64,000 bases of DNA, from assembly GCA_032622095.1 (NCBI GenBank), contig CP136069.1, positions 1,428,001-1,492,000 on the forward strand, in the 5' to 3' direction. Below the pieces are notes generated by a model. It had not been told where the DNA came from. It was given only the letters and a program-made list of their open reading frames with translations, and did no database searches. This stretch comes from Siphonodentalium dalli (lineage: Eukaryota > Mollusca > Scaphopoda > Gadilida > Siphonodentaliidae). Made by a program: the position numbers and the translations under genes. This document shows positions 47,398 through 58,358 of this stretch, one piece after another (the stretch's first letter is position 1; every line of letters starts with the position of its first letter).

Positions 47398-48306
47398 GTT
47401 TGTGAAAAATTACAAGAATTTCATATTTTCCTTACATCACACAACCGCAATAATAACTAGCGGCTTTTCGAATTCCGGGTGGAAAATTCGTATACTTCCA
47501 TATAATTAAAGGTTTGTAATGATTCTCGTTTTACATGAATTTAATATTTCCATTATATACATCACACAACCGCAATAATAATAACAAATTAATATGTGCA
47601 GAAGTTCAAACATGTATAGTGGCTAATGAAACCAAAATACAACCACTGCATTATCATCATCATAAAGATCACCATTATGATATTACCTCAAAGTTATAAA
47701 AATATCTCAACTTCAAACGTACAAATTCAGTAATCTAAATTAAGCCATCGCTACCCAGCACCTGAATCTGGCAACGCACGTAACAAGTTAAACATTGACA
47801 CCATCTTGTTGTTGTTTGTTGTAACTGGATCGGGAGAGGGCGATCTAAATTGCTATACTCGTGCCCAAATCCCAATTTCACATAAAATACGATAAAATAT
47901 GTTTAAACTAATGGTTTCTCAGCATTGTCGTGTTATGATTTTGTGGATTTCGAGTTACACGGTTGATAGTTTGAATTGTTACTAACATCACGAATTGACA
48001 AATAACTTCACAAACAGACAGTAGCCTGCAACGAGACCGCATGTCCAGATTTGTGTGCATTATACTTTCGATTTCGCATGTTGCACAATGATTTCTCAGC
48101 AATGTCGTGTTGCTTTTCTCATGATTCTATAGTTGCACACGAATTACACGGTTGATGGTTTCAATATTTATAATCTCGAATTGACGATGTCGACCTGAAA
48201 TGTCACCCTCGGCTCTGGTGGCCCTCCGGTGACACACTCCATGTCTCAAGCGAGTGATATATTCCTGTGTATCACTAAATTCCAATGATCTCCTTCTGAT
48301 TTGAAG

Positions 48307-48477
48307 TGGACGGTGCTTGGACCGGATGGAGTGGATTTGGAATGTGTTCTGTCACTTGCGGAGGCGGGTCCAAAACAAAGACACGACGTTGTACTAATCC
48401 ACCACCAAGTAACGGGGGAGCACCCTGTGATGGGAGCGAAATCCAGACTGTCGCCTGCAGCGAGAACGAATGTCCAG
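48307..48477 (+). CDS. TSP1-domain exon 5 of array (type A)
   Basis: Type-A TSP1 exon, the counterpart of exon 2 at an offset of 2,992 bp. Splice sites, phase 1, six cysteines and the RRC variant are all conserved. The 1,080-bp gap from exon 4 reflects the extra sequence that follows type-B exons. Confidence 0.8.
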
Positions 48478-49262
48478 GTTTGTGAAAAATTACATGAATT
48501 TAATATTTTCCTTACATCACACAACCGCAATAATAATAACAAATTAATATGGTGCAGAAGTTCAAACATGTATAGTGGCTAATGAAACCAAAATACAACC
48601 ACTGCATTCTCATCACCATAAAGATCATCATTATGATATTACCTCAAAGTTATAAAAATATCTCAACTTCAAACGTACAAATTCAGTAATCTAAATTAAG
48701 CCATCGCTACCCAGCACCTGAATCTGGCAACGCACGTAACAAGTTAAACATTGACACCATCTTGTTGTTGTTTGTTGTAACTGGATCGGGAGAGGGCGAT
48801 CTAAATTGCTATACTCGTGCCCAAATCCCAATTTCACATAAAATACGATAAAATATGTTTAAACTAATGGTTTCTCAGCATTGTCGTGTTATGATTTTGT
48901 GGATTTCGAGTTACACGGTTGATAGTTTGAATTGTTACTAACATCACGAATTGACAAATAACTTCACAAACAGACAGTAGCCTGCAACGAGACCGCATGT
49001 CCAGATTTGTGTGCATTATACTTTCGATTTCGCATGTTGCACAATGATTTCTCAGCAATGTCGTGTTGCTTTTCTCATGATTCTATAGTTGCACACGAAT
49101 TACACGGTTGATGGTTTCAATATTTATAATCTCGAATTGACGATGTCGACCTGAAATGTCACCCTCGGCTCTGGTGGCCCTCCGGTGACACACTCCATGT
49201 CTCAAGCGAGTGATATATTCCTGTGTATCACTAAATTCCAATGATCTCCTTCTGATTTGAAG

Positions 49263-49433
49263 TGGACGGTGCTTGGACCGGATGGAGTGGATTTGGAATG
49301 TGTTCTGTCACTTGCGGAGGCGGGTCCAAAACAAAGACACGACGTTGTACTAATCCACCACCAAGTAACGGGGGAGCACCCTGTGATGGGAGCGAAATCC
49401 AGACTGTCGCCTGCAGCGAGAACGAATGTCCTG
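49263..49433 (+). CDS. TSP1-domain exon 6 of array (type A)
   Basis: Type-A TSP1 exon, counterpart of exon 3. The last full codon is CCT instead of CCA (silent Pro), so the donor context is CTG|GTTTGTG. Its downstream intron reads ATATGTGCAG like type-B units rather than ATATGGTGCAG, a sign of exchange between unit types. Confidence 0.8.
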
Positions 49434-50207
49434 GTTTGTGAAAAATTACATGAATTTAATATTTTCCTTACATCACACAACCGCAATAATAATAACAAAT
49501 TAATATGTGCAGAAGTTCAAACATGTATAGTGGCTAATGAAACCAAAATACAACCACTGCATTATCATCATCATAAAGATCATCATTATGATATTACCTC
49601 AAAGTTATAAAAATATCTCAACTTCAAACGTACAAATTCAGTAATCTAAATTAAGCCATCGCTACCCAGCAGCTGAATCTGGCAACGCACGTAACAAGTT
49701 AAACATTGACACCATCTTGTTGTTGTTTGTTGTAACTGGATCGGGAGAGGGCGATCTAAATTGCTATACTCGTGCCCAAATCCCAATTTCACATAAAATA
49801 CGATAAAATATGTTTAAACTAATGGTTTCTCAGCATTGTCGTGTTATGATTTTGTGGATTTCGAGTTACACGGTTGATAGTTTGAATTGTTATTAACATC
49901 TCGAATTGACAAATAACTTCACAAACAGACAGTAGCCTGCAACGAGACCGCATGTCCAGCTTTTTGTGCATTATGCTTTCGATTTCGCATGATGCACAAT
50001 GATTTCTCAGCAATGTCGTTTTCATGATTCTATAGTTGCACACGAATTACACGGTTGATGGTTTCAATATTTATAATCTCGAATTGACGATGTCGACCTG
50101 AAATGTCACCCTCGGCTCTGGTGGCCCTCCGGTGACACTCCATGTCTCAAGCGAGTGATATATCCCTGTGTATCACTAAATTCCAATGATCTCCTTCTGA
50201 TTTGAAG

Positions 50208-50378
50208 TGGACGGTGCTTGGACAGGATGGAGTGGATTTGGAATGTGTACTGTTGCTTGCGGAAGGAGATCAAAAGCAAAGACACGACATTGTACGAATC
50301 CACCACCAAGCCACGGGGGAGCACATTGTGATGGGAGCGAAATCCAGACTGTCGCCTGCAGCGAGAACGAATGTCCAG
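50208..50378 (+). CDS. TSP1-domain exon 7 of array (type B)
   Basis: Type-B TSP1 exon with the same coding sequence as exon 4 (CTVACGRRSKAK, SHGGAHCDG), again without the O-fucosylation consensus. It is followed by the same extra 3' segment as exon 4. It is the last TSP1 exon found; a further unit begins (relic at 50,996) but its exon is replaced by unrelated sequence from about 51,180. I found no terminal or transmembrane exon after it, so the gene's 3' end is unknown. Confidence 0.78.
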
Positions 50379-51204
50379 GTTTGTGAAAAATTACAAGAAT
50401 TTCATATTTTCCTTACATCACACAACCGCAATAATAACTAGCGGCTTTTCGAATTCCGGGTGGAAAATTCGTATACTTCCATATAATTAAAGGTTTGTAA
50501 TGATTCTCGTTTTACATGAATTTAATATTTCCATTATATACATCACACAACCGCAATAATAATAACAAATTAATATGTGCAGAAGTTCAAACATGTATAG
50601 TGGCTAATGAAACCAAAATACAACCACTGCATTATCATCATCATAAAGATCACCATTATGATATTACCTCAAAGTTATAAAAATATCTCAACTTCAAACG
50701 TACAAATTCAGTAATCTAAATTAAGCCATCGCTACCCAGCACCTGAATCTGGCAACGCACGTAACAAGTTAAACATTGACACCATCTTGTTGTTGTTTGT
50801 TGTAACTGGATCGGGAGAGGGCGATCTAAATTGCTATACTCGTGCCCAAATCCCAATTTCACATAAAATACGATAAAATATGTTTAAACTAATGGTTTCT
50901 CAGCATTGTCGTGTTATGATTTTGTGGATTTCGAGTTACACGGTTGATAGTTTGAATTGTTATTAACATCTCGAATTGACAAATAACTTCACAAACAGAC
51001 AGTAGCCTGCAACGAGACCGCATGTCCAGATTTGTGTGCATTATGCTTTCGATTTCGCATGTTGCACACTGATTTCTCAGCAATGTCGTGTTGCATTTTT
51101 GTTGCTTCTATTGTTGCACACGAATTACACGGTTGATGGTTTCAACATTTAGAATCTCTAATTGTTGATGATGTCGACCTGGAAGCTCAGGGTTAAATAG
51201 AGGT

Positions 51205-51250
51205 ACCGTTGAATTTCAAAAGTAGAAAGGCGGATAACTCATAACTGTAT
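51205..51250. repeat. Minisatellite fragment (GAATGTCAAAGGGAGATAAC family)
   Basis: One diverged unit (GTTGAATTTCAAAAGTAG, then GGATAACTCATAACT) of the minisatellite that continues at 56,104-56,191 and 63,332-64,000. It is the left remainder of the array split by the BEL/Pao insertion. Confidence 0.55.
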
Positions 51251-51749
51251 AGGTTAGTTTACAATAAATCGATCGATCGTTTTGTTATTCAGGAGAATTT
51301 AATCCAATATAAAAAGTGTATTTCCACAACAACGCCTCTATTGGGCGATGGAGAAAATAATACAGTTGGTCTCGATAATAATTCCCAATATACTCCAGCG
51401 CCAACAAGATGTGGCAGAATTATCAAAAGAATGAAGGTTTAGTCCGGCTTTTCACTCACACCACATAAACATGTAATCAAGTTGCCAAAATGTTGTATAC
51501 CTTTCAGTCTACCGTGTTTTGCAGCCATTATATTCAGCAGATGGGCTCAGATCCATGCCATTGGTACACACACTTAAGAATTGTTTAGATGGCGTCAATG
51601 GAACATCATCACTGATACCGTCGGACATATGTACCATTTGTTGGTTGCTCGCTGTTGATTCAGCTCTCATTGTATATCTTTTGAACAATTCTGAGGGTGA
51701 TGTCAAATGGTGAATAACAGTGTTTGCACGAGTCTGGTCATTTGAGACT

Positions 51750-52109
51750 TTAACGGTACTTGTAGGAGTCTGGGTATTTGATACCTTGATGGTTGAGACT
51801 GTTAAAGTTTATTTTGTTGTGAGGATCTAGTATTGTAGAGTTTGCTTCATATCCACCTGTTTTGAACTTTATAGACTTATGGCAGTAGTGGGTAACACAT
51901 TTGACAGTCTTCGCACTTTGTTTGGAATCACTCCTGTTTCTTTTCTCTGAATGAGAATTATTTAGAATTTCGGCCTCTGTCTGACCCGATTGTGTCCGAG
52001 TGTGAAGCGTCGAAACATCAGAATCATGGTTCCTGGTCGACGAGCCACACAATATGTATTCGAGCTTAGAACTAACAGTCTGATCGATAAACTGAAAGTT
52101 TAGGCTCAA
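51750..52109 (-). CDS. Unrecognised 119-codon open frame in the BEL/Pao remnant
   Basis: Ser/Thr/Asn/Lys-rich frame (for example SDVSTLHTRTQSGQTEAEIL, VKCVTHYCHK) with no domain I recognise and no hydrophobic segment. It begins inside the left arm of the inverted repeat. It may be a chance frame or a remnant of a retroelement polyprotein. I list it because it is the longest frame in the 51.3-54.1 kb stretch, which otherwise shows no coding. Confidence 0.15.
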   Translation of the reverse strand: MSLNFQFIDQTVSSKLEYILCGSSTRNHDSDVSTLHTRTQSGQTEAEILNNSHSEKRNRSDSKQSAKTVKCVTHYCHKSIKFKTGGYEANSTILDPHNKINFNSLNHQGIKYPDSYKYR

Positions 52110-54177
52110 CCTAGAATAAATTTGGACTAAGTTGGTTTCTATTCCATTTTGAAGAGGAATATATCTTCTTTAACATATCCAAAATCCGCCAACTAATACC
52201 AAATTAGTAATACAATAAAATACACACAAACAATGCTCAGTTGTAAACCATATCGGTAGAATGTCTGTCCCAATATGGCCGCCAAAATGGACAAAATCGA
52301 AAGAAATTTACAATTTGTGGAAAATAAAATAGCCAGTCAAACAAGAACGAACAAACCCTCGAATTATACGAGGAAGAATTATTTCAGAGTATAAGGGGAG
52401 CTTTTAATGATAGATCTAAGAATTCTTTATCTGTACTGTTTATCTTGAATCGTGTAATATAAGTGTAATTAGACAGTTAAATGTGATCTAACGGGGGATA
52501 TGTTGATTATGTGACCTTTTCTAGAAGCAGAAATGTATGTAATGAAAACAGTCTCACGAATGTGACCGATAATCATTTATTTGTTATATCTACGACACCA
52601 AATCTGTCAAAATTCACTACTATAGAACAGTATGAGAGCTATTCATATGGTACTAGGTAAAATGTGTAGATCATATTGTCCGTGTCTTAAAATAGTAGTC
52701 ATAGTTGCCTCCGATTAAGTGATTAAACATGAATATTTCGCTTTTATCACACAAATGCATGGTGGTATACCATGAATGCAATTTATCAAAATACAAAGGA
52801 GCTAGAGTACAATAGACTATCTTCAATTCATTCTCAACATAACCATATTTGCATACATACTCTGTGGCAGAGACTGTCTTTATACCTGGAAATTATATGT
52901 GCTTAAATGCACTAAGGCCACATATACGGGGAACGTACTACCTTTTCTGCAACCAGATCGCCGCGTTTACCCATTCTCCCTAATAGTACACATATCTGCT
53001 GCATACAAAACCATAAATAGCAACTTCGAGTGAATGGTAAACGCAGAACTAATAACTTTAAACGCTGATGACCTGATATTTAGCGCAAGTATGTGGGTGG
53101 AAATGGTAATATAATTCCAAACAACAAGATGCTGAAAACTAATAGTGTGCATTGCGTGGTACATACTCCCGTTGTAAAGTGCCTATTGAAGTAATTTGAA
53201 CAAAATTGTCTACTAAGAAACCTGCTTCGAAGCAGCATGAAGATTAGTATTAAATAAAATGTACGATGTACAGTCTCTTCGATCTAGTGAGATAGGGTAC
53301 TATTCTGTTGAAGAAATTAGTGTTTCTTTACAGTATAATCATCATTACGACTTACGTGTATGGTTTATTATCACGGAGAGTGTTGAAAATTAACTAGTAT
53401 TTACACAGCAAGGGTGTGCACTTCAGTTTCTGCGTTACATTCAATAATTAATTCCAATAATCATTCCAAATGAAACTACCACGCACTGTGTGACGAAATA
53501 TTACCTCGTGTGTTGCATGCCAAAAATAATTGTTTTTGGCCCGACTGTTGGATGCACTCTAAGCAGAAAACCCGAACGTAAATCATTGGGTTATCGTGCG
53601 TTGCAGTGACCGACAAATTATTCATATAGATCTGTTTTAATTATATGTGTACTTTTAAAGATATATAACAACATCCTTGTAAATACCAATATTTATTTTC
53701 GCTATAGGTGGTTATCCAATATGTTGCATTCGACGTAGCGTAGATTGTTGTTGCGGCCATTTTGACAGCCATTTTATCGCCGCGATTGCATTATTGTTTG
53801 TCCTTGTCAGTCTGTTCTCCCCCTATACTCTAATTTCAGACAAACTGGTATATATCGGATGTAGGATTAATGCGTTCTGGTGTCGCCGATGAGGGATATT
53901 GTAGAAAACCTACGTCACAAGGTCGAAAAATGGGCATTTTTTAAATCTCTGTAAAAAAAGTTTGCTCAAAGCGGAGTTTTAGCGGATTTTGGATATGTTG
54001 TAGAGGATATATTCCTCTTCAAAACGGAATAAAAACCAACTTAGTCCAAATTCATTCTAGGTCAAACTTTTCATCGACCAGACTATAATGGCAATGGGCC
54101 CGTTTTCGGCGTGACAATCTCCCCGTCAACAAACTCATTGTAACTATCACAATATTAGTAGAGACACCTCAAAATTA

Positions 54178-54618
54178 TCATATTGGTAACTTGACGGGTG
54201 AGCCAGAGTCAATGAAATCAATTCTGGTGCAGTTACTCGTGCTGTTTGTATTGTCAGTGGCTTTGTGATTGTGGGCACAACAAGAGCTTCGACTGGATCC
54301 ACTGATCCCTCTTGACATACAACATTCACTTGGACCAATGGTTTTATATCTTGTGCAATCAGACTGGAAATGGTGTCCAGAGCAGTAAATATATCCTCGG
54401 GTTGATGTTGGTGACGATCGCTCAACCACACCAAATGATTTTACAGATGTATGTATTGATGTAATTGTACCTTCAAATGAGTCTCTGCATGTCCTTGATA
54501 GTGAGACACAAGATTGCAATATGTTTACCTCGTCAATTAATGCCTTTCGCAAATCATCCAAGTCCCATTCCGTGTTTCCGTGTCCTCTCGCAATATTTTT
54601 CAGTCGGCCCGGCGGCAA
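54178..54618 (-). pseudogene. BEL/Pao Gag, C-terminal part with zinc-knuckle remnant
   Basis: The frame reads LKNIARGHGNTEWDLDDLRK, a hallmark of BEL/Pao Gag (the NEWDLDDLRKA region), followed by ALIDEVNILQS, and about 80 residues in by HHFQSDCTRYKT, the second half of the CCHC knuckle. The first cysteines are disturbed (YIYCSGHH). It ends before any protease. A stop and frame differences separate it from the N-terminal Gag pieces, so it is a relic. Confidence 0.7.
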
Positions 54619-54659
54619 CTTTTCCCATATAATTGGGACTAATAGTGTTTTGTAGGACT

Positions 54660-54900
54660 CAGGAGATTTTCAGAGAGATTCCATAGTGCACACACCACTT
54701 TCAACTGCATCACACAATAATTTTTCGAAGTGAATGTAGATCATCTGCCTTCGGTCTATTCAAATATATTAGAAAGTGTATGTGTGCCTGCAATAGGGAT
54801 TAATATTGTTTTGTAGGACTCAGGAGATTTTCAGAGAGATTCCAGAGTGAGCACACCACTTTCCACAGCATCAGACAATTTTCGGTCTATCCAAATCTAT
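54660..54900. repeat. Two-copy duplication between Gag pieces
   Basis: GTTTTGTAGGACTCAGGAGA followed by TTTTCAGAGAGATTCCA appears at about 54,647 and again at 54,809, with the same downstream CACACCACTTTC. Related to the duplicated Gag start; non-coding now. Confidence 0.6.
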
Positions 54901-55121
54901 TAGTGTGTGCATGCACGATTTTGTGCACGATTTTGTGTGTTTGTCCATATCGTGTTTGGAGCAGTTCGACCGCTTTCGCATAATTCAGATATGTTAGGGG
55001 TAACCCATCAAGAGACATTTTTGCCATTTTTGCCTCACCAACCAGGAAACGTTTTTAATATGTACATTTTTGAATTTTGTCTACATGCTTGGCGTCATGT
55101 ATCGCACACGAGAACATTACC

Positions 55122-55346
55122 CTAGAACGTTGGCCACTCCATAATTTCTCCACTAAATGTTGGTATTGATATCTTAGGGAGGGCAACCATAGCACAGGCT
55201 TCGTTCTTCTTTCCTGATGCCTCACGTTGGTGTGCGGATGAATCCCTGCTCTCTAAAGAAAGTGCGCTTAATGCTAATTCAGCTTCTAAAATTCTCTTGT
55301 TAATGTCATTCAGATAGTCTATTAGAAATTGTATGTGTTTATGCAC
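55122..55346 (-). pseudogene. BEL/Pao Gag, N-terminal region, copy 2
   Basis: Contains YLNDINKRILEAELALSALS and ends ALPKISIPTFSGEIMEWPTF, the BEL/Pao Gag motif LPK-x-x-x-P-x-F-x-G. It is a duplicate of the piece at 55,529-55,822 and better preserved at the motif. No continuation in frame. Confidence 0.7.
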
Positions 55347-55528
55347 GATTTTGTGTGTTTATCCATATCGTGCTTGGAGCAGTTAGACCGCCTTCACATA
55401 ATTCAAATATGTTAGGAGTAACCCATCAATCGCCATTTTTGCCTTGCCAACCAGGAATCTTTTCAAATATGTGAATGTTTGGATTTTCCCAATATGTGTG
55501 ATCTCATGTCGCACACTCTGAACATTCC

Positions 55529-55822
55529 TCATAACGTTGGCCGTTCCATAATGTCTCCATTGAATGTCGTTATATATAGATTAGGCAGTGCAACCATCGC
55601 ACAGGCTCCTGGTGCCTCACGTTCGTGTTCAGTTGAATCTCTATCCTCTGACAGTGCATTTAAGGCTAATTCAGCTTCTAAAAGTCTCTTGTTTTGGTCG
55701 TTCAGATAATCATCGCCTTCAATAATCATACTTTCTAGTTCATCATCATCGTCTTTTAAGTTATTGATGATTTCGCTGTCGATCTGTTCCAGCAGCGTGA
55801 CTTTATTTCGTAAATTTGCCAA
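55529..55822 (-). pseudogene. BEL/Pao Gag, N-terminal region, copy 1
   Basis: An acidic coiled segment (NLKDDDDELESMIIEGDDYL) is followed by NKRLLEAELALNALSED and a degraded LPNLYITTFNGDIMERPT motif. It lies about 140 bp inside the LTR-like repeat at 55,965, the normal position of Gag. It is tandem with the second copy at 55,122-55,346; both are broken. Confidence 0.7.
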
Positions 55823-56103
55823 TATGAGTGTACCTTCGATTGTATTTTTCGCGTCTATGGCAGAGTGGAATTGGTGATAGAGCTTTGTTGCTTGCCCTCT
55901 GTGTGCTTACCGTATTCGTTTTTGTTTTTCTGCCATGATTCCGGTTCGATTGGAAAAAATTTAGAGGTTAGTTTACAATTAATCGATCGATCGTTTTGTT
56001 ATTCAGGAGAATGTAATCCAATATAAAAAAGTGGTTTTCCACAACACAGCGCATCTATGGACAAAATAATAAAGTTGGTCGCGACAATAGTTCTCAACAA
56101 AAT

Positions 56104-56191
56104 AACTCATAATTAAATGTAGGTACTGCTGAATGTTGAAGACAGATAATTCATAGCTCAGATTTAAAGATATATACTGTTGAATGTTAAA
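56104..56191. repeat. Minisatellite fragment between the two insertions
   Basis: Two diverged units (AACTCATAATTAAATG, TACTGCTGAATG, GATAATTCATAGCTC, ATATACTGTTGAATG). The TTAA element is inserted at its right end, and the array resumes at 63,332. Confidence 0.75.
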
Positions 56192-56467
56192 GGCCCACTT
56201 AATTTGATTATTTTTTTTATAGTGCCTTGATATACGGTTTTAATAACAATATATGACATAAAATATGATTAAAATACTATAATTCGTCACCATTTGAAAC
56301 GTCTGCGCCTGAGAAGATGCCCATGGAGAAATAGAAAACAGAAAATAATGTTTACCCCCTTTTGGCTGCCAGAATGCAAGCTAAAAATGCATTTTCAATG
56401 GAAGGGGAATAACTCTATCTTTAGATTTAGAGTTAATCCCCTTCAATGGAATATAGTCCAGTGTCAG

Positions 56468-56858
56468 CTGAGGCAAGGTCTCACCCGGGGAGGGAATTTA
56501 TGGCACTTATATTTTCTTGTAGGCCTATAACTGACGTTTCACGGTCCGGTTTTCGCAGAGACGTAACAGGACGTGTTTTTTGGATACAGCTGATTTTCAG
56601 AAAAAAATATACCTCGATTTTTTGTCATTTTTCGAAAATGACCAATTTTAACTTTTCGTTATAAAACACCAGAAAGAGAAATGATTCACGAGATTTTTGT
56701 CGCACGATAGTTTATACTTGAGTGATTCATGAAATGAATTGAAAAACAACGCCAAGTTTAACGTATGCGTGACGTCATGCTCGTTCGAATTTCGTTTCGC
56801 GCATTTTTTTCGTGACGATTCAGGCAAACCCCCACCTTTCAATCATTGTAGAATTCGC
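56468..56858. repeat. Subterminal inverted repeat, left arm
   Basis: From GTCAGCTGAGGCAAGGT through TTTATGGCACTTATATTTTC to CAATCATTGTAG, this arm is matched in reverse complement at 62,635-63,023 with scattered differences. Palindromic stretches such as TTTTTGTCATTTTTCGAAAA occur inside. Confidence 0.85.
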
Positions 56859-57691
56859 ATTTGATGAACATTGAATTCAATTGCATATCATGTGAAAGTG
56901 CATTAAATTTGCGTCACGAAAATCGAACATTGGTGTCTGTGGTACGAACTGAGTCGGAACAATATTAAAAAACTTACCCCTCCCCAAACGAGAACATTTC
57001 ATAATTTCCTCATATGACTCTGATTTAGCTTAGGTTCGTTTTAAACTAATCGGGGATGATACTTGTACCTATTATACCATTCAGACATATTGGACTCTAG
57101 TTATATAGTATACATTGCGATACTTAGCATACTAATCAACTGACTCGGTAGTCATATGCATACACATGTATACATATGCATATATATGCGTATAACCAGC
57201 ATATAATACAAATACGTTAACGCCACAGTTGATGGAAATTCTTATCAAAATTCGCCGATAACGACAAATACTCTTACTTATAATACTTATTCTACATTAT
57301 TATGCATTGGGTGAGTATGTGTCGTTATCCGCGGATTATGATCAGTATTTCCAGCAACTGTATTTAACCCGTCGGGAAGTGTGGGCGATACATGTACTTC
57401 CTTTTGAAGATTTGTAGTTATGGACATGCAATTATTTCATAATCGACTTTGGGTTATCTACATAATGCATACTCAAAATAAGGTTTGATATCGTATATAT
57501 ACATGTAGCATATATTATATTTGTGCACGTGTGTGTAAGTATTCACTCGTTAAACACGTCGCTAATGCTTCGATAGAGTGTAATGTATATGCCTTTAGTG
57601 TTTATATATTCACACCGCCGGTTATTAGTGTGCAGGAACATATATGTTCATCATAATTGGTGAGAAGTTATATAAAATGACAAACTAAGCA
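56859..57691. other. No gene seen
   Basis: AT-rich interior of the 7.1-kb element, with short dinucleotide-like ATATGCATA runs near 57,150-57,200 and no recognisable coding or paired repeats. Confidence 0.5.
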
Positions 57692-57877
57692 TCATTCCGA
57701 TTCCGAATCATCACTTGAGTCCAAAGCTTCAATATCCTCGCCAGACTCGGGATCTGCATCGCTAGCTGTCTCAGCCTCCATTCCGTCTTCGGTTTCGCGA
57801 TCACACATGCTACACAAGATCGACAAGAAAACCATAGTGAGAAATGGTAACGCCACCAAGATCATATTATTCGCCAT
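57692..57877 (-). CDS. Small hypothetical protein: one hydrophobic helix plus acidic tail
   Basis: A 61-codon frame starting MANNMILVALPFLTMVFLSI: a single hydrophobic segment (residues 5-24) followed by a strongly acidic, Ser-rich tail (DADPESGEDIEALDSSDDSE). This layout could be a short single-pass membrane or secreted peptide. It is divergent from the recombinase gene 480 bp away, and a perfect hairpin lies 40 bp before its ATG. I recognise no family, and the frame could be chance. It is listed because its composition is markedly non-random and it lies within a mobile element. Confidence 0.3.
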   Translation of the reverse strand: MANNMILVALPFLTMVFLSILCSMCDRETEDGMEAETASDADPESGEDIEALDSSDDSESE

Positions 57878-57917
57878 AAATATAAATTATAATATAATTA
57901 TAATATAAAATATTATT

Positions 57918-57951
57918 CATTAGTTAGCGCTAATATAGGCGCTAACTAATG
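57918..57951. repeat. Perfect hairpin, 13-bp arms
   Basis: CATTAGTTAGCGC at 57,918-57,930 pairs with GCGCTAACTAATG at 57,939-57,951 around an 8-nt loop. It sits between the two divergent reading frames of the 7.1-kb element and could be a binding site for its recombinase; that is speculation. Confidence 0.65.
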
Positions 57952-58282
57952 ACTTGTTAAATAACATCTAATAAATATTCATCTTATTCACAACTTTAAG
58001 GAGTCCTTCTGGCACACGAGAATATTTATCGCCGTTTGATTTGCACCAAGTGAACTCGGCGCATATATAAATGATAGAACAGACCTCTACTATGATGATC
58101 GTGTCGTTATTTGTTTAAGATACGTATCAATTGACATATACGCACCCGTTCCCTCATTAAAATCTATTTATTACACACTTAGTCGTGATTTATAAGGATT
58201 TCTCGTTGAATTAAAAGTGATAATGTCACACCTGTGAATTACGTCACCGGCGAGAGCACGCGATTTTTGACAGTTCCCGTAG

Positions 58283-58321
58283 CCCCGCCCTAAGCCGGAA
58301 CTATTTTTGTTTACGTAAACA
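58283..58321 (+). promoter_or_regulatory. Possible promoter elements before the recombinase gene
   Basis: A GC-box-like CCCCGCCC (58,283-58,290) and the palindrome TGTTTACGTAAACA (58,308-58,321, a back-to-back TGTTTAC) lie 40-75 bp before the ATG, in a short GC-richer patch. Suggestive only. Confidence 0.3.
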
Positions 58322-58358
58322 GGAAGCGCGTGTTTGAGCTGTCATCTGCGCTGTCAAG

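Larger units (their letters stand above)
43972..51170 (+). repeat. Tandem array of TSP1-exon units (956-bp basic unit)
   Basis: Seven near-identical units, each with an exon relic, an intact TSP1 exon and a shared intron containing one copy of the 30-mer GGCAACGCACGTAACAAG. Exon-to-exon distances are 956, 956, 956, 1,080, 956 and 945 bp. Two exon types occur in the order A A A B A A B; the block of exons 2-4 recurs as exons 5-7 at an offset of 2,992 bp (2,981 for the last pair). B units carry an extra piece after the exon (CTAGCGGCTTTTCGAATTCC and a repeated intron start). Short frames on either strand that cross the exons in the wrong frame are shadows. Confidence 0.9.
51251..56097 (-). mobile_element. 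Decayed BEL/Pao LTR retrotransposon
   Basis: Direct repeats of about 135-140 bp at 51,251-51,393 and 55,965-56,097 (AGGTTAGTTTACAATAAATC / AGGTTAGTTTACAATTAATC, then GATCGATCGTTTTGTTATTC) bracket the region and look like LTR remnants. Gag fragments lie on the minus strand just inside the higher-coordinate copy, as expected for a 5' LTR followed by gag. No reverse transcriptase or integrase was recognised, so pol is lost or unrecognisable. Inverted arms at about 52,071-52,205 and 53,980-54,095 (TTTGGACTAAGTTGGTTT and complement) indicate a further insertion or rearrangement inside. Confidence 0.6.

Noticed and set aside
52110-54061. A TIR element with a TCAA target duplication between the inverted arms
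   Set aside because: The inverted similarity continues beyond the supposed duplication on both sides (AAACTTT...CAGACT), so the boundary and TSD are not supported.
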